From an uncultured Mogibacterium sp. (GTDB lineage Bacteria; Bacillota; Clostridia; Peptostreptococcales; Anaerovoracaceae): 64,000 nt of DNA. Position numbers and translations under genes: made by a program. Each line of letters opens with the position of its first letter. Position 1 is the stretch's first letter. Below are positions 26,538 to 34,364 of this stretch, piece after piece. The notes below the pieces were generated by a model that was not told where the DNA came from, ran no database searches, and saw only the letters and a list, made by a program, of their open reading frames with translations. Location: positions 62,001 through 126,000 of the forward strand of contig NZ_CALISE010000020.1 of the NCBI RefSeq assembly GCF_938041965.1. Direction: 5' to 3'.

Positions 26538-26880
26538 AAATTTGGGAGATTTTTAGTGATCGGGGATTAGGAATTCGGTTTTGCTGGCTGTGATAGATGA
26601 GAGTGTGGATTTTAGGCTATTTGGTGTGAAACTTAGGGAGTTTCATGGCTAAAAATTTGGTGGAGATTTTAGCAGGGGCGAGTTCTGAAATCAAGAGCTG
26701 AAGAAAATGAAGGTGGGATTTTAGCAGACGCTAGGGCAAAGAGCAAGCCTGATTATTAATAAATTTGAAGATGGGATTTTAGCAGGGGCAGAGGATGAAA
26801 TCAAGCCCTTTAATGAATAAATTTGGGAGATTTTACAACTAATAATTTGTGGGAGATTTTATTAGGGGCAAGACTGAGAA
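26538..26880 (+). repeat. Degenerate ~57-bp repeats before rlmD
   Basis: The gene-free stretch 26453-26946 contains a diverged repeat with the core aaatttg-ggagattttagcaggggc. Copies begin near 26538, about 26596 (weak), 26653, 26705, 26761, 26819 and 26843, mostly 52-58 bases apart. Part of the downstream sequence, gatgaaatcaag, is shared between copies at 26653 and 26761. There is no coding potential and no conserved spacer, so it is not a CRISPR array. Confidence 0.65.
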
Positions 26881-26946
26881 GCAAGTAAATTGTTAAAAAG
26901 CAATACTAGGTAAAGATAAATTTATAGAAAAAATACCGAGGTGAAA

Positions 26947-28551
26947 ATGAGCGAAAATATTGATAAGACTGCTGCTCTTGTAGTTAATGAAGGGCAGATC
27001 GTAGAGCTCGAAATTACAGATATGACTGATGATGGCAAGGGACTGGGCAGGTTGTCTGGCCTTGCTATTTTTGTGGCGGGCGCAGTTCCGGGGGATAGGG
27101 TGAGCGCCCGCATCACGAGGCTCAAGAAGCGCTACGCATTTGCTGAGACAATCACGCTTCTTGAGGCTTCCGCAGCCAGAGTACAGCCGCCGTGCCCATA
27201 CTATCAGGACTGCGGCGGCTGTTCTATGCTCGAGCTTAGTTACGAGGAGCAGCTCCGCATCAAGCGTAAAAACATAATCACTAAGCTCGAGCGTATAGGC
27301 GCCCTTGAGGACCCAACTGTCAGGGAAGTACTGGGCGCCGCAGATAGAATCGGAGCCGACGGAGGGCAGGCTGGGCAGAGTAGTGAGACTGGGCAGACTG
27401 AGGAGACCGAGGGGGCTGGGCAATCTGAGATGACTGGGCAACCTGAGCAGATTGAGAGTGCTAGCGGTTCTGACAGCGAGTCATTTGAATCGATGTTCAG
27501 GTACCGCAACAAGGCTGAATTCGCAGTAGCGATGACGAGCGCGGGCCCGCTCGTCGGCTTCAACAAGCGCGGTAGCAACAAAATAGTCGACTGCACCGAC
27601 TGCCTCCTCCAGAAACGCGCGACAATGGCAGCAGCCAATGCAGTCCGCGAAATCCTGCAGAGCAAGCTACTCATCGTATACGATGCGAGACACGGAAAAG
27701 GATTTCTAAGGGGAGTCACCATCAAGGTCTGCGAGGGCACGGGCGAGATGATGCTCATATTTACAGGCACATCCAAGCAGCTGCCAAACGCCGAGAAGGT
27801 CATCTACACCATCAGCGACGCAATCGACGCAGTTTCGACCGATGAGGAGCCGTACTTCCTACAGAGCGTGGTTATCGAGGTGAACAAGGCAAAAGACCTC
27901 CGCGAACCCGCATCCGCTTACGAGGTGGTGGCTGGCTCAAACACAATCACCGACATCACGAGTGACGGCATGAAATTCGAGATTTCCGCACCTGCATTCT
28001 ACCAGGTCAACACGAAGCAGATGAGCAAGCTCTACGCCAAGGTCAGGGAATACGCCTGTCTCAAGGGCGGCGAAACCGTCTTCGATCTCTACTGCGGCAT
28101 CGGAACCATCGGGCTCAGCATGGCGACCGACGCTGGCATGATCATCGGAATCGAGTCCGTAAAAAACGCCGTTATCGACGCAAACCGCAACGCTGTAATC
28201 AACGGAATTGTAAATGCGCGCTACTACACAGGCCGCGCCGAACAGGTGATGCCGAGACTCCTCGACAAGGAAGATAAGCTTTTCGTCGATTACATAGATG
28301 AAAATGCCCCAAAGATCGCCATCCTCGACCCTCCGCGCGCAGGCTGCGATGAGGCACTTCTCCGAGCAGTCGCAAGCTGTGACGTGGACAAGATAGTGTA
28401 CGTGTCCTGTGACCCAGGAACTCTGGCTCGCGACATCAGGCTGCTTGGCGAACTCGGATATGAGTTTGTGGAGGCGACGCCAGTGGATATGTTTGTGGCA
28501 ACGATGCATGTGGAGACGGCTGTATTGATGTCAAAGGTCAAAGGAGAATAG
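26947..28551 (+). CDS. rlmD: 23S rRNA (uracil-C5)-methyltransferase, RlmD/RumA family
   Basis: SAM-dependent RNA methyltransferase of 534 residues (TrmA/RumA family). Domains: N-terminal TRAM (about 12-70), an iron-sulfur cluster motif PCPYYQDCGGCSMLE, and the methyltransferase domain with VFDLYCGIGTIGLS (SAM site), ILDPPRAGCDE, and the catalytic-cysteine motif YVSCDPGTLARD. A Gly/Gln/Glu/Ser-rich low-complexity insert at about residues 131-180 is not part of the family. I prefer ATG 26947 over GTG 26941 because gaggtg is then correctly spaced. The C-terminus (HVETAVLMSKVKGE) is notable: related tails recur at 47529 and 48911. Confidence 0.92.
   Translation: MSENIDKTAALVVNEGQIVELEITDMTDDGKGLGRLSGLAIFVAGAVPGDRVSARITRLKKRYAFAETITLLEASAARVQPPCPYYQDCGGCSMLELSYEEQLRIKRKNIITKLERIGALEDPTVREVLGAADRIGADGGQAGQSSETGQTEETEGAGQSEMTGQPEQIESASGSDSESFESMFRYRNKAEFAVAMTSAGPLVGFNKRGSNKIVDCTDCLLQKRATMAAANAVREILQSKLLIVYDARHGKGFLRGVTIKVCEGTGEMMLIFTGTSKQLPNAEKVIYTISDAIDAVSTDEEPYFLQSVVIEVNKAKDLREPASAYEVVAGSNTITDITSDGMKFEISAPAFYQVNTKQMSKLYAKVREYACLKGGETVFDLYCGIGTIGLSMATDAGMIIGIESVKNAVIDANRNAVINGIVNARYYTGRAEQVMPRLLDKEDKLFVDYIDENAPKIAILDPPRAGCDEALLRAVASCDVDKIVYVSCDPGTLARDIRLLGELGYEFVEATPVDMFVATMHVETAVLMSKVKGE
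28507..28551 (+). other. Candidate attachment site A at the rlmD 3' end
   Basis: The sequence catgtggagacgg (28507-28519) encodes HVET near the RlmD C-terminus. The 3' end of rlmD (rum) is a known integration site for serine-recombinase integrative elements in Gram-positive bacteria. Similar tails occur at 47529 and 48911, which would make this the left boundary of the island. This is inference, since the copies are diverged. Confidence 0.45.
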
Positions 28552-28666
28552 GCGCGAAAGCCCAGTAATACTGCGGCTTTCGGGCAATCGAGCGAATTTG
28601 GCATCGGGCAGACCGAGCGCTTCTCGGTAACTTATCTAAGGGCAAAAAGGCTCGAAAAGTGTGAGA

Positions 28667-28751
28667 GTTGAGTTGCCACGATAGATGTCACTATGTTGAG
28701 TTGCCGAGTTAGATGTTGGGGTAGTTGTGACTGTGAGATAGATGTCAGAGG
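28667..28751 (+). repeat. Three 28-29-bp direct repeats upstream of the acetyltransferase fragment
   Basis: Units begin gttgagttgccacgatagat at 28667, gttgagttgccgagttagat at 28695 and gttgtgactgtgagatagat near 28724. Each ends in an agatgt element. Several short repeats at one end are typical of IS21-family termini, but no transposase is adjacent, so this would be a remnant. Confidence 0.55.
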
Positions 28752-28761
28752 AGGAGATAAG

Positions 28762-28992
28762 ATGAAACTTGGGAAAGCACCTGATCCAAATGCGATCCAT
28801 CCGATTGCAGGTTATGATAAAGAAATCTATATAAAACCCACAATTCAGAATCCGAATATCACTGTCGGAGACTTTACCTATATTGCTGATTCGGAGTTCG
28901 AGAGCCATGTAACGAACTTTTATCCGTGGAGCAGGGATAAACTGATCATTGGGAAGTTCTGTCAGATTGCAACGGGCGTTGAGTTCATCAAA
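28762..28992 (+). pseudogene. Truncated Vat/CatB-type acetyltransferase (xenobiotic acyltransferase)
   Basis: The first ~75 residues match the N-terminus of hexapeptide-repeat xenobiotic acetyltransferases (streptogramin A Vat / CatB chloramphenicol type): DPNAIHPIAGY, NPNITVGDFTYI and DKLIIGKFCQIATGVEFI. The ATG at 28762 follows gaggaggag. After GVEFI the similarity stops, and the reading frame runs on to 29403 through sequence that is antisense to the DUF2800 gene. The LbH repeats and catalytic histidine of the family are missing, so the fragment cannot be functional. Confidence 0.75.
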
Positions 28993-29992
28993 GCGGGACT
29001 TGCCGAGGAGCTTCTGCATGGCGGTGATGCCGAGCAGCTTTTTCTCATACGGGTCAAAGCCTGCTTTCTCGACCGTGTCAATGACGGCGGCCTCATTGCT
29101 GTATCTGCGGTTGCTGCGTCCTTCGACGATCTTGAAACCTGTCCATTCCTTACCGGAGAGAGCCTGCTGCAGAGCGTATTCCTTAATGTCGGAAGCCCAG
29201 CTAACCAGTTCATCTACCTTGTTGAGAATGACCTCGATCTCGGTATTCGTAAGCAGTGGTGGGAGCTTGAAATCATGCTGCGCGAGCTTCAGATTTGCCT
29301 CGGCTCTGGCGCGGTACTCGTTCTTAGCTTTGCAGAAGCCACACCATTCACCGCACAGGAAGTTACCGTCACCGGCGAAGGCCAGTTCCGCGGTAGGCTT
29401 TAAGACTTCATCCGCCCATCGATACAGGTCATCCTTGCTGATTTCGTAGGTGCCGACGTTCTGGCGTCTCGGTTGGTAAATAGTCATGGAAACCTGTTCG
29501 ATGTCGTAAATGTCATCGAAAAGCTCCAGAGCGCCGAGGGCGTAACACTGCATCTGCGGATTCTCCTCTGCTGAGACCAAGACACCTAAGCCGTGCTTGT
29601 AGTCGATCACCCGGAGCGTACCGTCTGCGATGATGACGCAATCGGCGGTTCCGAAGCCTTGTTCTACCCAGCGGGAGAAGTCTACACGCTGTTCGATAAG
29701 AACTACTGGGTCAGCACAGGTCTCCTTGGCGGCTTCGATCTGCTCCAGCACATATTCGGCATAGCCGCTGGTGCAGTCCTCCATCTCCTCGGAATACCAC
29801 TTGAGGCTGTCGTTCGGGTCTTCTGAAGGAAGTCCCAGCGCGGTTTTCAATTTGTGCTCACCAAGCGCATGAGCATCGGTGCCTTCTGCAGCGTAGTCTG
29901 ATCCTTTGTCCTCATAGGTTTTGCAGAGCCTTGCCGACGGCGGGCAGTGCAGCCACCTGTCGGAGCTGGATGCGGACAGGATCACGTGTGCT

Positions 29993-30322
29993 TTAGCTGC
30001 CATTGTCGATCACCTCCGCATCCTTCATCAGGGCTTCGTAGTTTGTCAGATCGATCTCCGAGAGCTTTGCGGCACCGTACTTTTTAAGCAAGGCACGTAC
30101 CTCTGCGGTATGACCAGCGCGTGACTTCTCAGCAAGGACGGCTCTTACGTCCTCCAGCTTGAGTTCAGGCATCGTTTTCTTCTTGGTGGGAGCTTCCGTG
30201 GACTGCGCTTCGTTGTCATCACCGGAAAACTGCTGGCAGAGCCAGTCGGCTGCGGCATTAATAGAAGCAGCAGCGGTGCGAAGCTCTTCGATGGTCTGTG
30301 CCATTTCTGCCATTTTTGACAT
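29993..30322 (-). CDS. Small phage-type protein upstream of DUF2800
   Basis: 109 residues, hydrophilic. The N-terminal ~35 residues are helical (MSKMAEMAQTIEELRTAAAS), then come a Thr/Lys-rich linker and a C-terminal helical part (LEDVRAVLAEKSRAGHTAEV) similar to small proteins found beside DUF2800 in phage replication regions. The start at 30322 is preferred because aaggaggaaaagaaa precedes it directly; a longer frame to 30358 lacks such a site. It overlaps DUF2800 by 11 bases. Function unknown. Confidence 0.65.
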   Translation of the reverse strand: MSKMAEMAQTIEELRTAAASINAAADWLCQQFSGDDNEAQSTEAPTKKKTMPELKLEDVRAVLAEKSRAGHTAEVRALLKKYGAAKLSEIDLTNYEALMKDAEVIDNGS

Positions 30323-30464
30323 TTTCTTTTCCTCCTTCCTCGGATTGGCTTGCGGCAAGGAGTGAGAGGTTCCTTGCCAGTCTGGCAGATACGTGGCTGA
30401 TGGAATTCAGGAGCTTGATCTCCTCATTCACGTTGCCGCCTGTGTCTGCGTAACTGCGAATCAT
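30258..30464 (-). CDS. Small phage-type protein (68 residues)
   Basis: Short protein beginning MIRSYADTGGNVNEEIKLLN, a pattern seen in small proteins upstream of DUF2800 modules. The ribosome-binding site aagcgaggtgaac precedes the ATG. Its 3' end overlaps the next gene by 65 bases, so the C-terminal ~20 residues also encode the downstream ribosome-binding site in another frame. Function unknown. Confidence 0.5.
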   Translation of the reverse strand: MIRSYADTGGNVNEEIKLLNSISHVSARLARNLSLLAASQSEEGGKENVKNGRNGTDHRRASHRCCFY

Positions 30465-30621
30465 CTGTTGTTCACCTCGCTTCCTGAAGGCTGTGTTCTC
30501 TTGCCTTCACCTTCCACTGGAGATGAACTACCGATTTGAGCGGAGGATTTTATAAAAAATTTCCGACCACCATCCCAAGGTGGGACAATGGCCGGAAAGG
30601 GTGTAATTCGTGGTCTTGGTA

Positions 30622-31134
30622 TTACTTATCGCCAGTAATCCTGCGCAAGTCGGTGCGGTACTTCTTCATCTGATCCGCGAAAGTCTTCTGCGGGCGACCG
30701 AATTCTCTTGCAATAGCACGGTCGGAGATGCCCTCCGGGAGATCCTTCCAAAGCTGAATGATGCTGTCGGCCTCTGGATCAAGCTCACGCAGTCTGGCAA
30801 AAAGCTGCTCTAAGAGCATGCGGTCAGCGATAACCTCGTCCATCGGCTTACTGCGGTCAGGAATATAGTCACCGAGGGTGCTGTTGCCATCAGGGAGTGG
30901 CTGATCCAGAGAAGTGACGTCACCCGCCGCGTGATATTCGCAGCCGATACAGTCGCCGTCGCACTTCCAGATAAAGCGGTAAGGACACATGCACCTGCCA
31001 TGATCCTGCTCTTTGTGACGAATACGGTCGGCTTCCTTATAGAAGGAGTCGTGCTGTTCCTTGGTGACCAGTACCTTTTCGCCGGTGCTGCGAATGTAGA
31101 TGAAATAGGTCTTCTGATTGTCATCGGTAATCAC
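30622..31134 (-). CDS. Sigma-70 region 4-like DNA-binding protein
   Basis: About 170 residues. The N-terminal part (TYFIYIRSTGEKVLVTKEQH) and the Cys-rich middle (CMCPYRFIWKCDGDCIGCEY) match the small sigma-factor-like proteins common in conjugative elements and phages of Firmicutes. The C-terminus (LEQLFARLRELDPEADSIIQ, then an HTH around ISDRAIAREFGRPQKTF) resembles sigma region 4. The start is uncertain: GTG 31134 fits homologue length, GTG 31170 is possible, and neither has a clear ribosome-binding site. It lies at the promoter-proximal end of the minus-strand phage-like module. Confidence 0.65.
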   Translation of the reverse strand: MITDDNQKTYFIYIRSTGEKVLVTKEQHDSFYKEADRIRHKEQDHGRCMCPYRFIWKCDGDCIGCEYHAAGDVTSLDQPLPDGNSTLGDYIPDRSKPMDEVIADRMLLEQLFARLRELDPEADSIIQLWKDLPEGISDRAIAREFGRPQKTFADQMKKYRTDLRRITGDK

Positions 31135-31376
31135 GTGGAACCGGAAACACCCTGCGCAGATGGCTCCCACGTGCTAAAGCAAGTATGCCATTTTTAGGGA
31201 TCGGAACCTCAGACACAGGCATGTCCGTTTTTGCAGTGCTGATAGGAAGAAACGAGAAGGCCAAGATTAGCTTTACATTAAAAAACGGGCAAAAAAAGAC
31301 CGGATATAGTTGTGTCCGGCAGGGAATTTTGAGAACGCACAAATAAAAAATAATATCAGCAAATAACAGCAAACTC

Positions 31377-31405
31377 TTGAAAAATTCACATTTATGGTGT
31401 ATACA
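31377..31405 (+). promoter_or_regulatory. Promoter of the restriction operon
   Basis: TTGAAA, a 17-base spacer, then TATACA, 45 bases before the start of the HTH gene. The stretch 31171-31449 also contains a short hairpin, gccgga-type (31298-31320), on the side facing the minus-strand genes. Confidence 0.5.
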
Positions 31406-31449
31406 AAATTAGTTGAGCTGTATTCAGATTCAAATCACGAGGTGAGAGC

Positions 31450-31644
31450 ATGGAAGAAATCATGAATGACAAATGGATAAGCATAGATGAATCTGCGGAA
31501 TATTTAGGAATCAAAACAGTTACTCTTCGCAGCTGGATCAGAAATGGTAAAGAAGGTTTGCCTGCTCAAAAAATCGGAAAACAGTGGAAGTTTAAAATTT
31601 CCGAACTTGATGAATGGGTTAAGAGCGGTAAAAGCGCTGACTGA
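31450..31644 (+). CDS. Excisionase-like HTH protein
   Basis: 64 residues: a single winged-helix MerR/excisionase-type domain (WISIDESAEYLGIKTVTLRS, then a wing ending QWKFKISELDEWV). Such proteins act as DNA-binding regulators or recombination directionality factors, and are often found just upstream of hsdM in type I systems. The ribosome-binding site is gaggtgag. It lies 47 bases ahead of hsdM and is likely co-transcribed with it. Confidence 0.8.
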   Translation: MEEIMNDKWISIDESAEYLGIKTVTLRSWIRNGKEGLPAQKIGKQWKFKISELDEWVKSGKSAD

Positions 31645-31691
31645 TTCAAGGGGAAAATCGAAGAAAATCATTAGACAAGGAGCAGACAAAG

Positions 31692-34364
31692 ATGGCTGTC
31701 AAGAAAACGCAATTATATGCATCGCTGTGGGCGAGCTGTGACAAACTTCGCGGAGGCATGGATTCCTCAGAGTATAAGGACTATATCCTAACTCTTTTGT
31801 TCATGAAGTATGTCACCGATAAATTTAAGAATAAAGGAGCCTATGAAGACATTAAGGTCTTTGATAAGGCACATGATAAAGATCCCGATCCGGAGAAACG
31901 GACGGGCTGCTCCTTTGATGACTTTATTGCTCTGAAGGGAAAGAAAAACATCGGCGAAGGTATGGATAAAATCATAGCACGCCTTGCTGACGAGAATACT
32001 GACCTGAAGGGTGTTATTGATATTGCTCATTTTAATGATGAGAAGAAGCTGGGAAGCGGTAAGGAAATGGTCGATAAGCTGACTGATCTCATATCCATCT
32101 TCCAGCGCCCGGAACTCGACTTCTCCCGGAATAAGGCTGAAGGTGATGACATCATCGGAGACGCCTACGAATATTTGATGCGCAAATTCGCTACAGAGAG
32201 CGGAAAGAGTAAGGGGCAATTCTATACTCCTGCGGAGGTTTCCAGAATTCTCGCCAATGTGGTAGGTATTAGCCGTTGCACGGATACCAGTGCCACAGTA
32301 TGCGATCCGGCCTGCGGAAGTGGCAGCCTATTAATTCGAGCCATTGATGCAGCTCCTATCCCGATCATGGGATATGGCCAAGAAAAGGAAAGCACGACAG
32401 CTGGTCTGGCGAAGATGAATGCCGTCCTGCATCGTAAGGCCGAGATTACCATCAAGAGCGGTAACACATTCTCAAATCCGCAGTATCTTGATAAATCCGA
32501 TAATTCCATACTTGAACGTTTCGATTACATAGTGGCAAATCCGCCCTTCTCTATGAAGAATTGGCGCGATGGTATTGCCGGTAAAGAATATGGTCGCTTC
32601 GAGGGCTATGGGAACACGCCACCGGAAAAGAACGGTGACTATGCTTGGCTCATGCATATCCTTAAGGCATTGAAGTCAAATGGTAAGTCTGCGGTTATTC
32701 TCCCTCATGGCGTTCTGTTCCGTGGAAATGCCGAAGCGACTATTAGAGAAGCAATTATAAAGAAGCACTGGATCAAGGGCATTATCAGCCTTCCGGCAAA
32801 CTTGTTTTACGGCACCGGCATAGCCGCCTGTGTGCTCGTGATTGATAAAGAAGGCGCTGCAAACCGACAAGGCATCTTTATGATTGATGCCAGCCGTGGG
32901 TACGTTAAGGACGGCAACAAGAATCGTTTGCGTGAACGTGATATCTATAGAATCATTACGACGTTTAATGAGCAGATAACTACAGATCCAAAGTATGCGC
33001 GTTTCGTACCAAACAATGAAATCGAAAAGAAAAACGGGTATAACCTGAACATTACTCGCTATATTGACTCCTCAAATCCGGAGGATATTCAGGATATCTA
33101 TGCGCATATTCATGGCGGTATTCCGGCGGTTGATATTGATAGTCTGTCTAAGTATTGGGATGTGTTCCCTTCGCTGAAGGCTGAGTTGCTGACGGCGATT
33201 AGCGAAAAGTATTACAGCTTGAATGTGGCGCACGAGAATATCCGTCAGACGATATATAAAAACGGTGAGTTCTCAGAATACGGAGAAAAACTTGATGAGG
33301 CTTTCGCAGCATGGAAGGCTAAGGAATATCCTGCCCTATCTTCCCTTGATGAAGATGTATCTGCGAGAGAGTTAATCGTTAGTATTGCGGAGGATATCTT
33401 TGCTGAATTTGAACACCTGACGCTGATTGATAAATACGACGTGTATCAAGTGCTGCTGGCTTATTGGAATGAGGTCATGAACGATGATGTGTCGCTTATC
33501 ATAAGCGAACCGGATGGCTATGCCAATGCCAGAGCGACGGACAATATCGAAGAGGAAATCACGCAGGGCAAGAATAAAGGTGAGATGAAAGTCACTGGAT
33601 GGGAAGGAAGATTGATTCCAAAGGCCATCGTGATAGATGCCTTCTTCCGTGAGGAGAAGAATGCCATAGAGGAAGCCGAGAATGTTGTCGCAGAAACGGA
33701 ATCCCTGCTTTCTGATCTGGTTGAGAGCGCCGATGAGGAATCTGCTCTTGCCGATGTGGCTGAGAACGGAAAAGTCAAGGCTAAGGACTTAGAAGCCAAG
33801 ATTGAGGAAATCACTCAGCATGTAGAGACGGAGGAAACCTTAGAGCTGGAACTTTTGATGGATCAGCTTCCGATGCAGAAGAAGCGCCTTCAGGCATATC
33901 TCGTGGGACACCCGCTTTGCGAAAGTGCTGTAACAGAAAAAGGAACTGTCACAAAGTCTTCTATCATGATGCGCCTATTTATTATTCGTACAGTAGAGAG
34001 CGTGCCGGAAAGCTTGCAGGATGATGTAAATCAACTCAGACAGGCTTTGGATCTTTGCGGCAAAGTGTCCGACTATAACAAGGTTGTTAAGGATCTGAAC
34101 AAAGCGCTTGATGAGAAGTGCAGGGCAAGGTATGACAGCCTGACAGATGAAGAGATTCTGGATCTGCTGGTGAATAAGAAGTGGCTTGACAGCATCTTCT
34201 CAGGCATAGCTGATCTATATGCAGCGATATCCCATCGCTTGACAAATAGGATTATCGAGCTTGCTGAGCGGTACGAAAATACGCTTCCGGAACTTGATAA
34301 AGATACAAATGAGTATGAGGCCAAGGTTAAGTCTCATCTGGAAAGGATGGGATTCAAATGGTGA
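31692..34364 (+). CDS. hsdM: Type I restriction-modification methyltransferase subunit HsdM
   Basis: N6-adenine methyltransferase subunit of a type I R-M system; with HsdS it methylates the recognition sequence. The HsdM_N helical domain is followed by the SAM motif DPACGSGSLLI (near residue 204) and the catalytic motif NPPFS (near 282). The protein is 890 residues, well above the usual ~500. After the methyltransferase core, roughly 380 extra residues are predicted helical and very acidic, with several coiled-coil-like stretches such as EENVVAETESLL. It overlaps hsdS by 7 bases. Confidence 0.94.
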   Translation: MAVKKTQLYASLWASCDKLRGGMDSSEYKDYILTLLFMKYVTDKFKNKGAYEDIKVFDKAHDKDPDPEKRTGCSFDDFIALKGKKNIGEGMDKIIARLADENTDLKGVIDIAHFNDEKKLGSGKEMVDKLTDLISIFQRPELDFSRNKAEGDDIIGDAYEYLMRKFATESGKSKGQFYTPAEVSRILANVVGISRCTDTSATVCDPACGSGSLLIRAIDAAPIPIMGYGQEKESTTAGLAKMNAVLHRKAEITIKSGNTFSNPQYLDKSDNSILERFDYIVANPPFSMKNWRDGIAGKEYGRFEGYGNTPPEKNGDYAWLMHILKALKSNGKSAVILPHGVLFRGNAEATIREAIIKKHWIKGIISLPANLFYGTGIAACVLVIDKEGAANRQGIFMIDASRGYVKDGNKNRLRERDIYRIITTFNEQITTDPKYARFVPNNEIEKKNGYNLNITRYIDSSNPEDIQDIYAHIHGGIPAVDIDSLSKYWDVFPSLKAELLTAISEKYYSLNVAHENIRQTIYKNGEFSEYGEKLDEAFAAWKAKEYPALSSLDEDVSARELIVSIAEDIFAEFEHLTLIDKYDVYQVLLAYWNEVMNDDVSLIISEPDGYANARATDNIEEEITQGKNKGEMKVTGWEGRLIPKAIVIDAFFREEKNAIEEAENVVAETESLLSDLVESADEESALADVAENGKVKAKDLEAKIEEITQHVETEETLELELLMDQLPMQKKRLQAYLVGHPLCESAVTEKGTVTKSSIMMRLFIIRTVESVPESLQDDVNQLRQALDLCGKVSDYNKVVKDLNKALDEKCRARYDSLTDEEILDLLVNKKWLDSIFSGIADLYAAISHRLTNRIIELAERYENTLPELDKDTNEYEAKVKSHLERMGFKW

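Larger units (their letters stand above)
28636..30003 (-). pseudogene. Truncated DUF2800 phage nuclease-like protein
   Basis: The start AHVILSASSSDRWLHCPPSA matches DUF2800 proteins of phages and integrated elements, related to PD-(D/E)XK/RecB-type exonucleases and usually next to DUF2815 and phage DNA polymerase genes. Conserved segments include EGTDAHALGEHKLK, GFGTADCVIIADG (the nuclease core) and CGEWCGFCKAKNEYRARAEANLK. Native similarity ends near 28978 (SRFDELN). The remaining ~110 residues to the stop at 28636 read antisense through the acetyltransferase fragment and are foreign. The start overlaps the upstream gene by 11 bases. The nuclease core is intact but the C-terminus is replaced. 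Confidence 0.7.

Noticed and set aside
26538..26880. CRISPR array
   Set aside because: Copies are diverged and unequal in spacing, there are no unique regular spacers, and no cas genes are present.
29400..29830. Plus-strand frames inside the DUF2800 region
   Set aside because: They are antisense to the DUF2800 nuclease core, which has clear family motifs.
31121..31372. Small minus-strand protein upstream of the sigma-like gene
   Set aside because: It overlaps the sigma-like protein's start region, has no ribosome-binding site and no recognisable motif.
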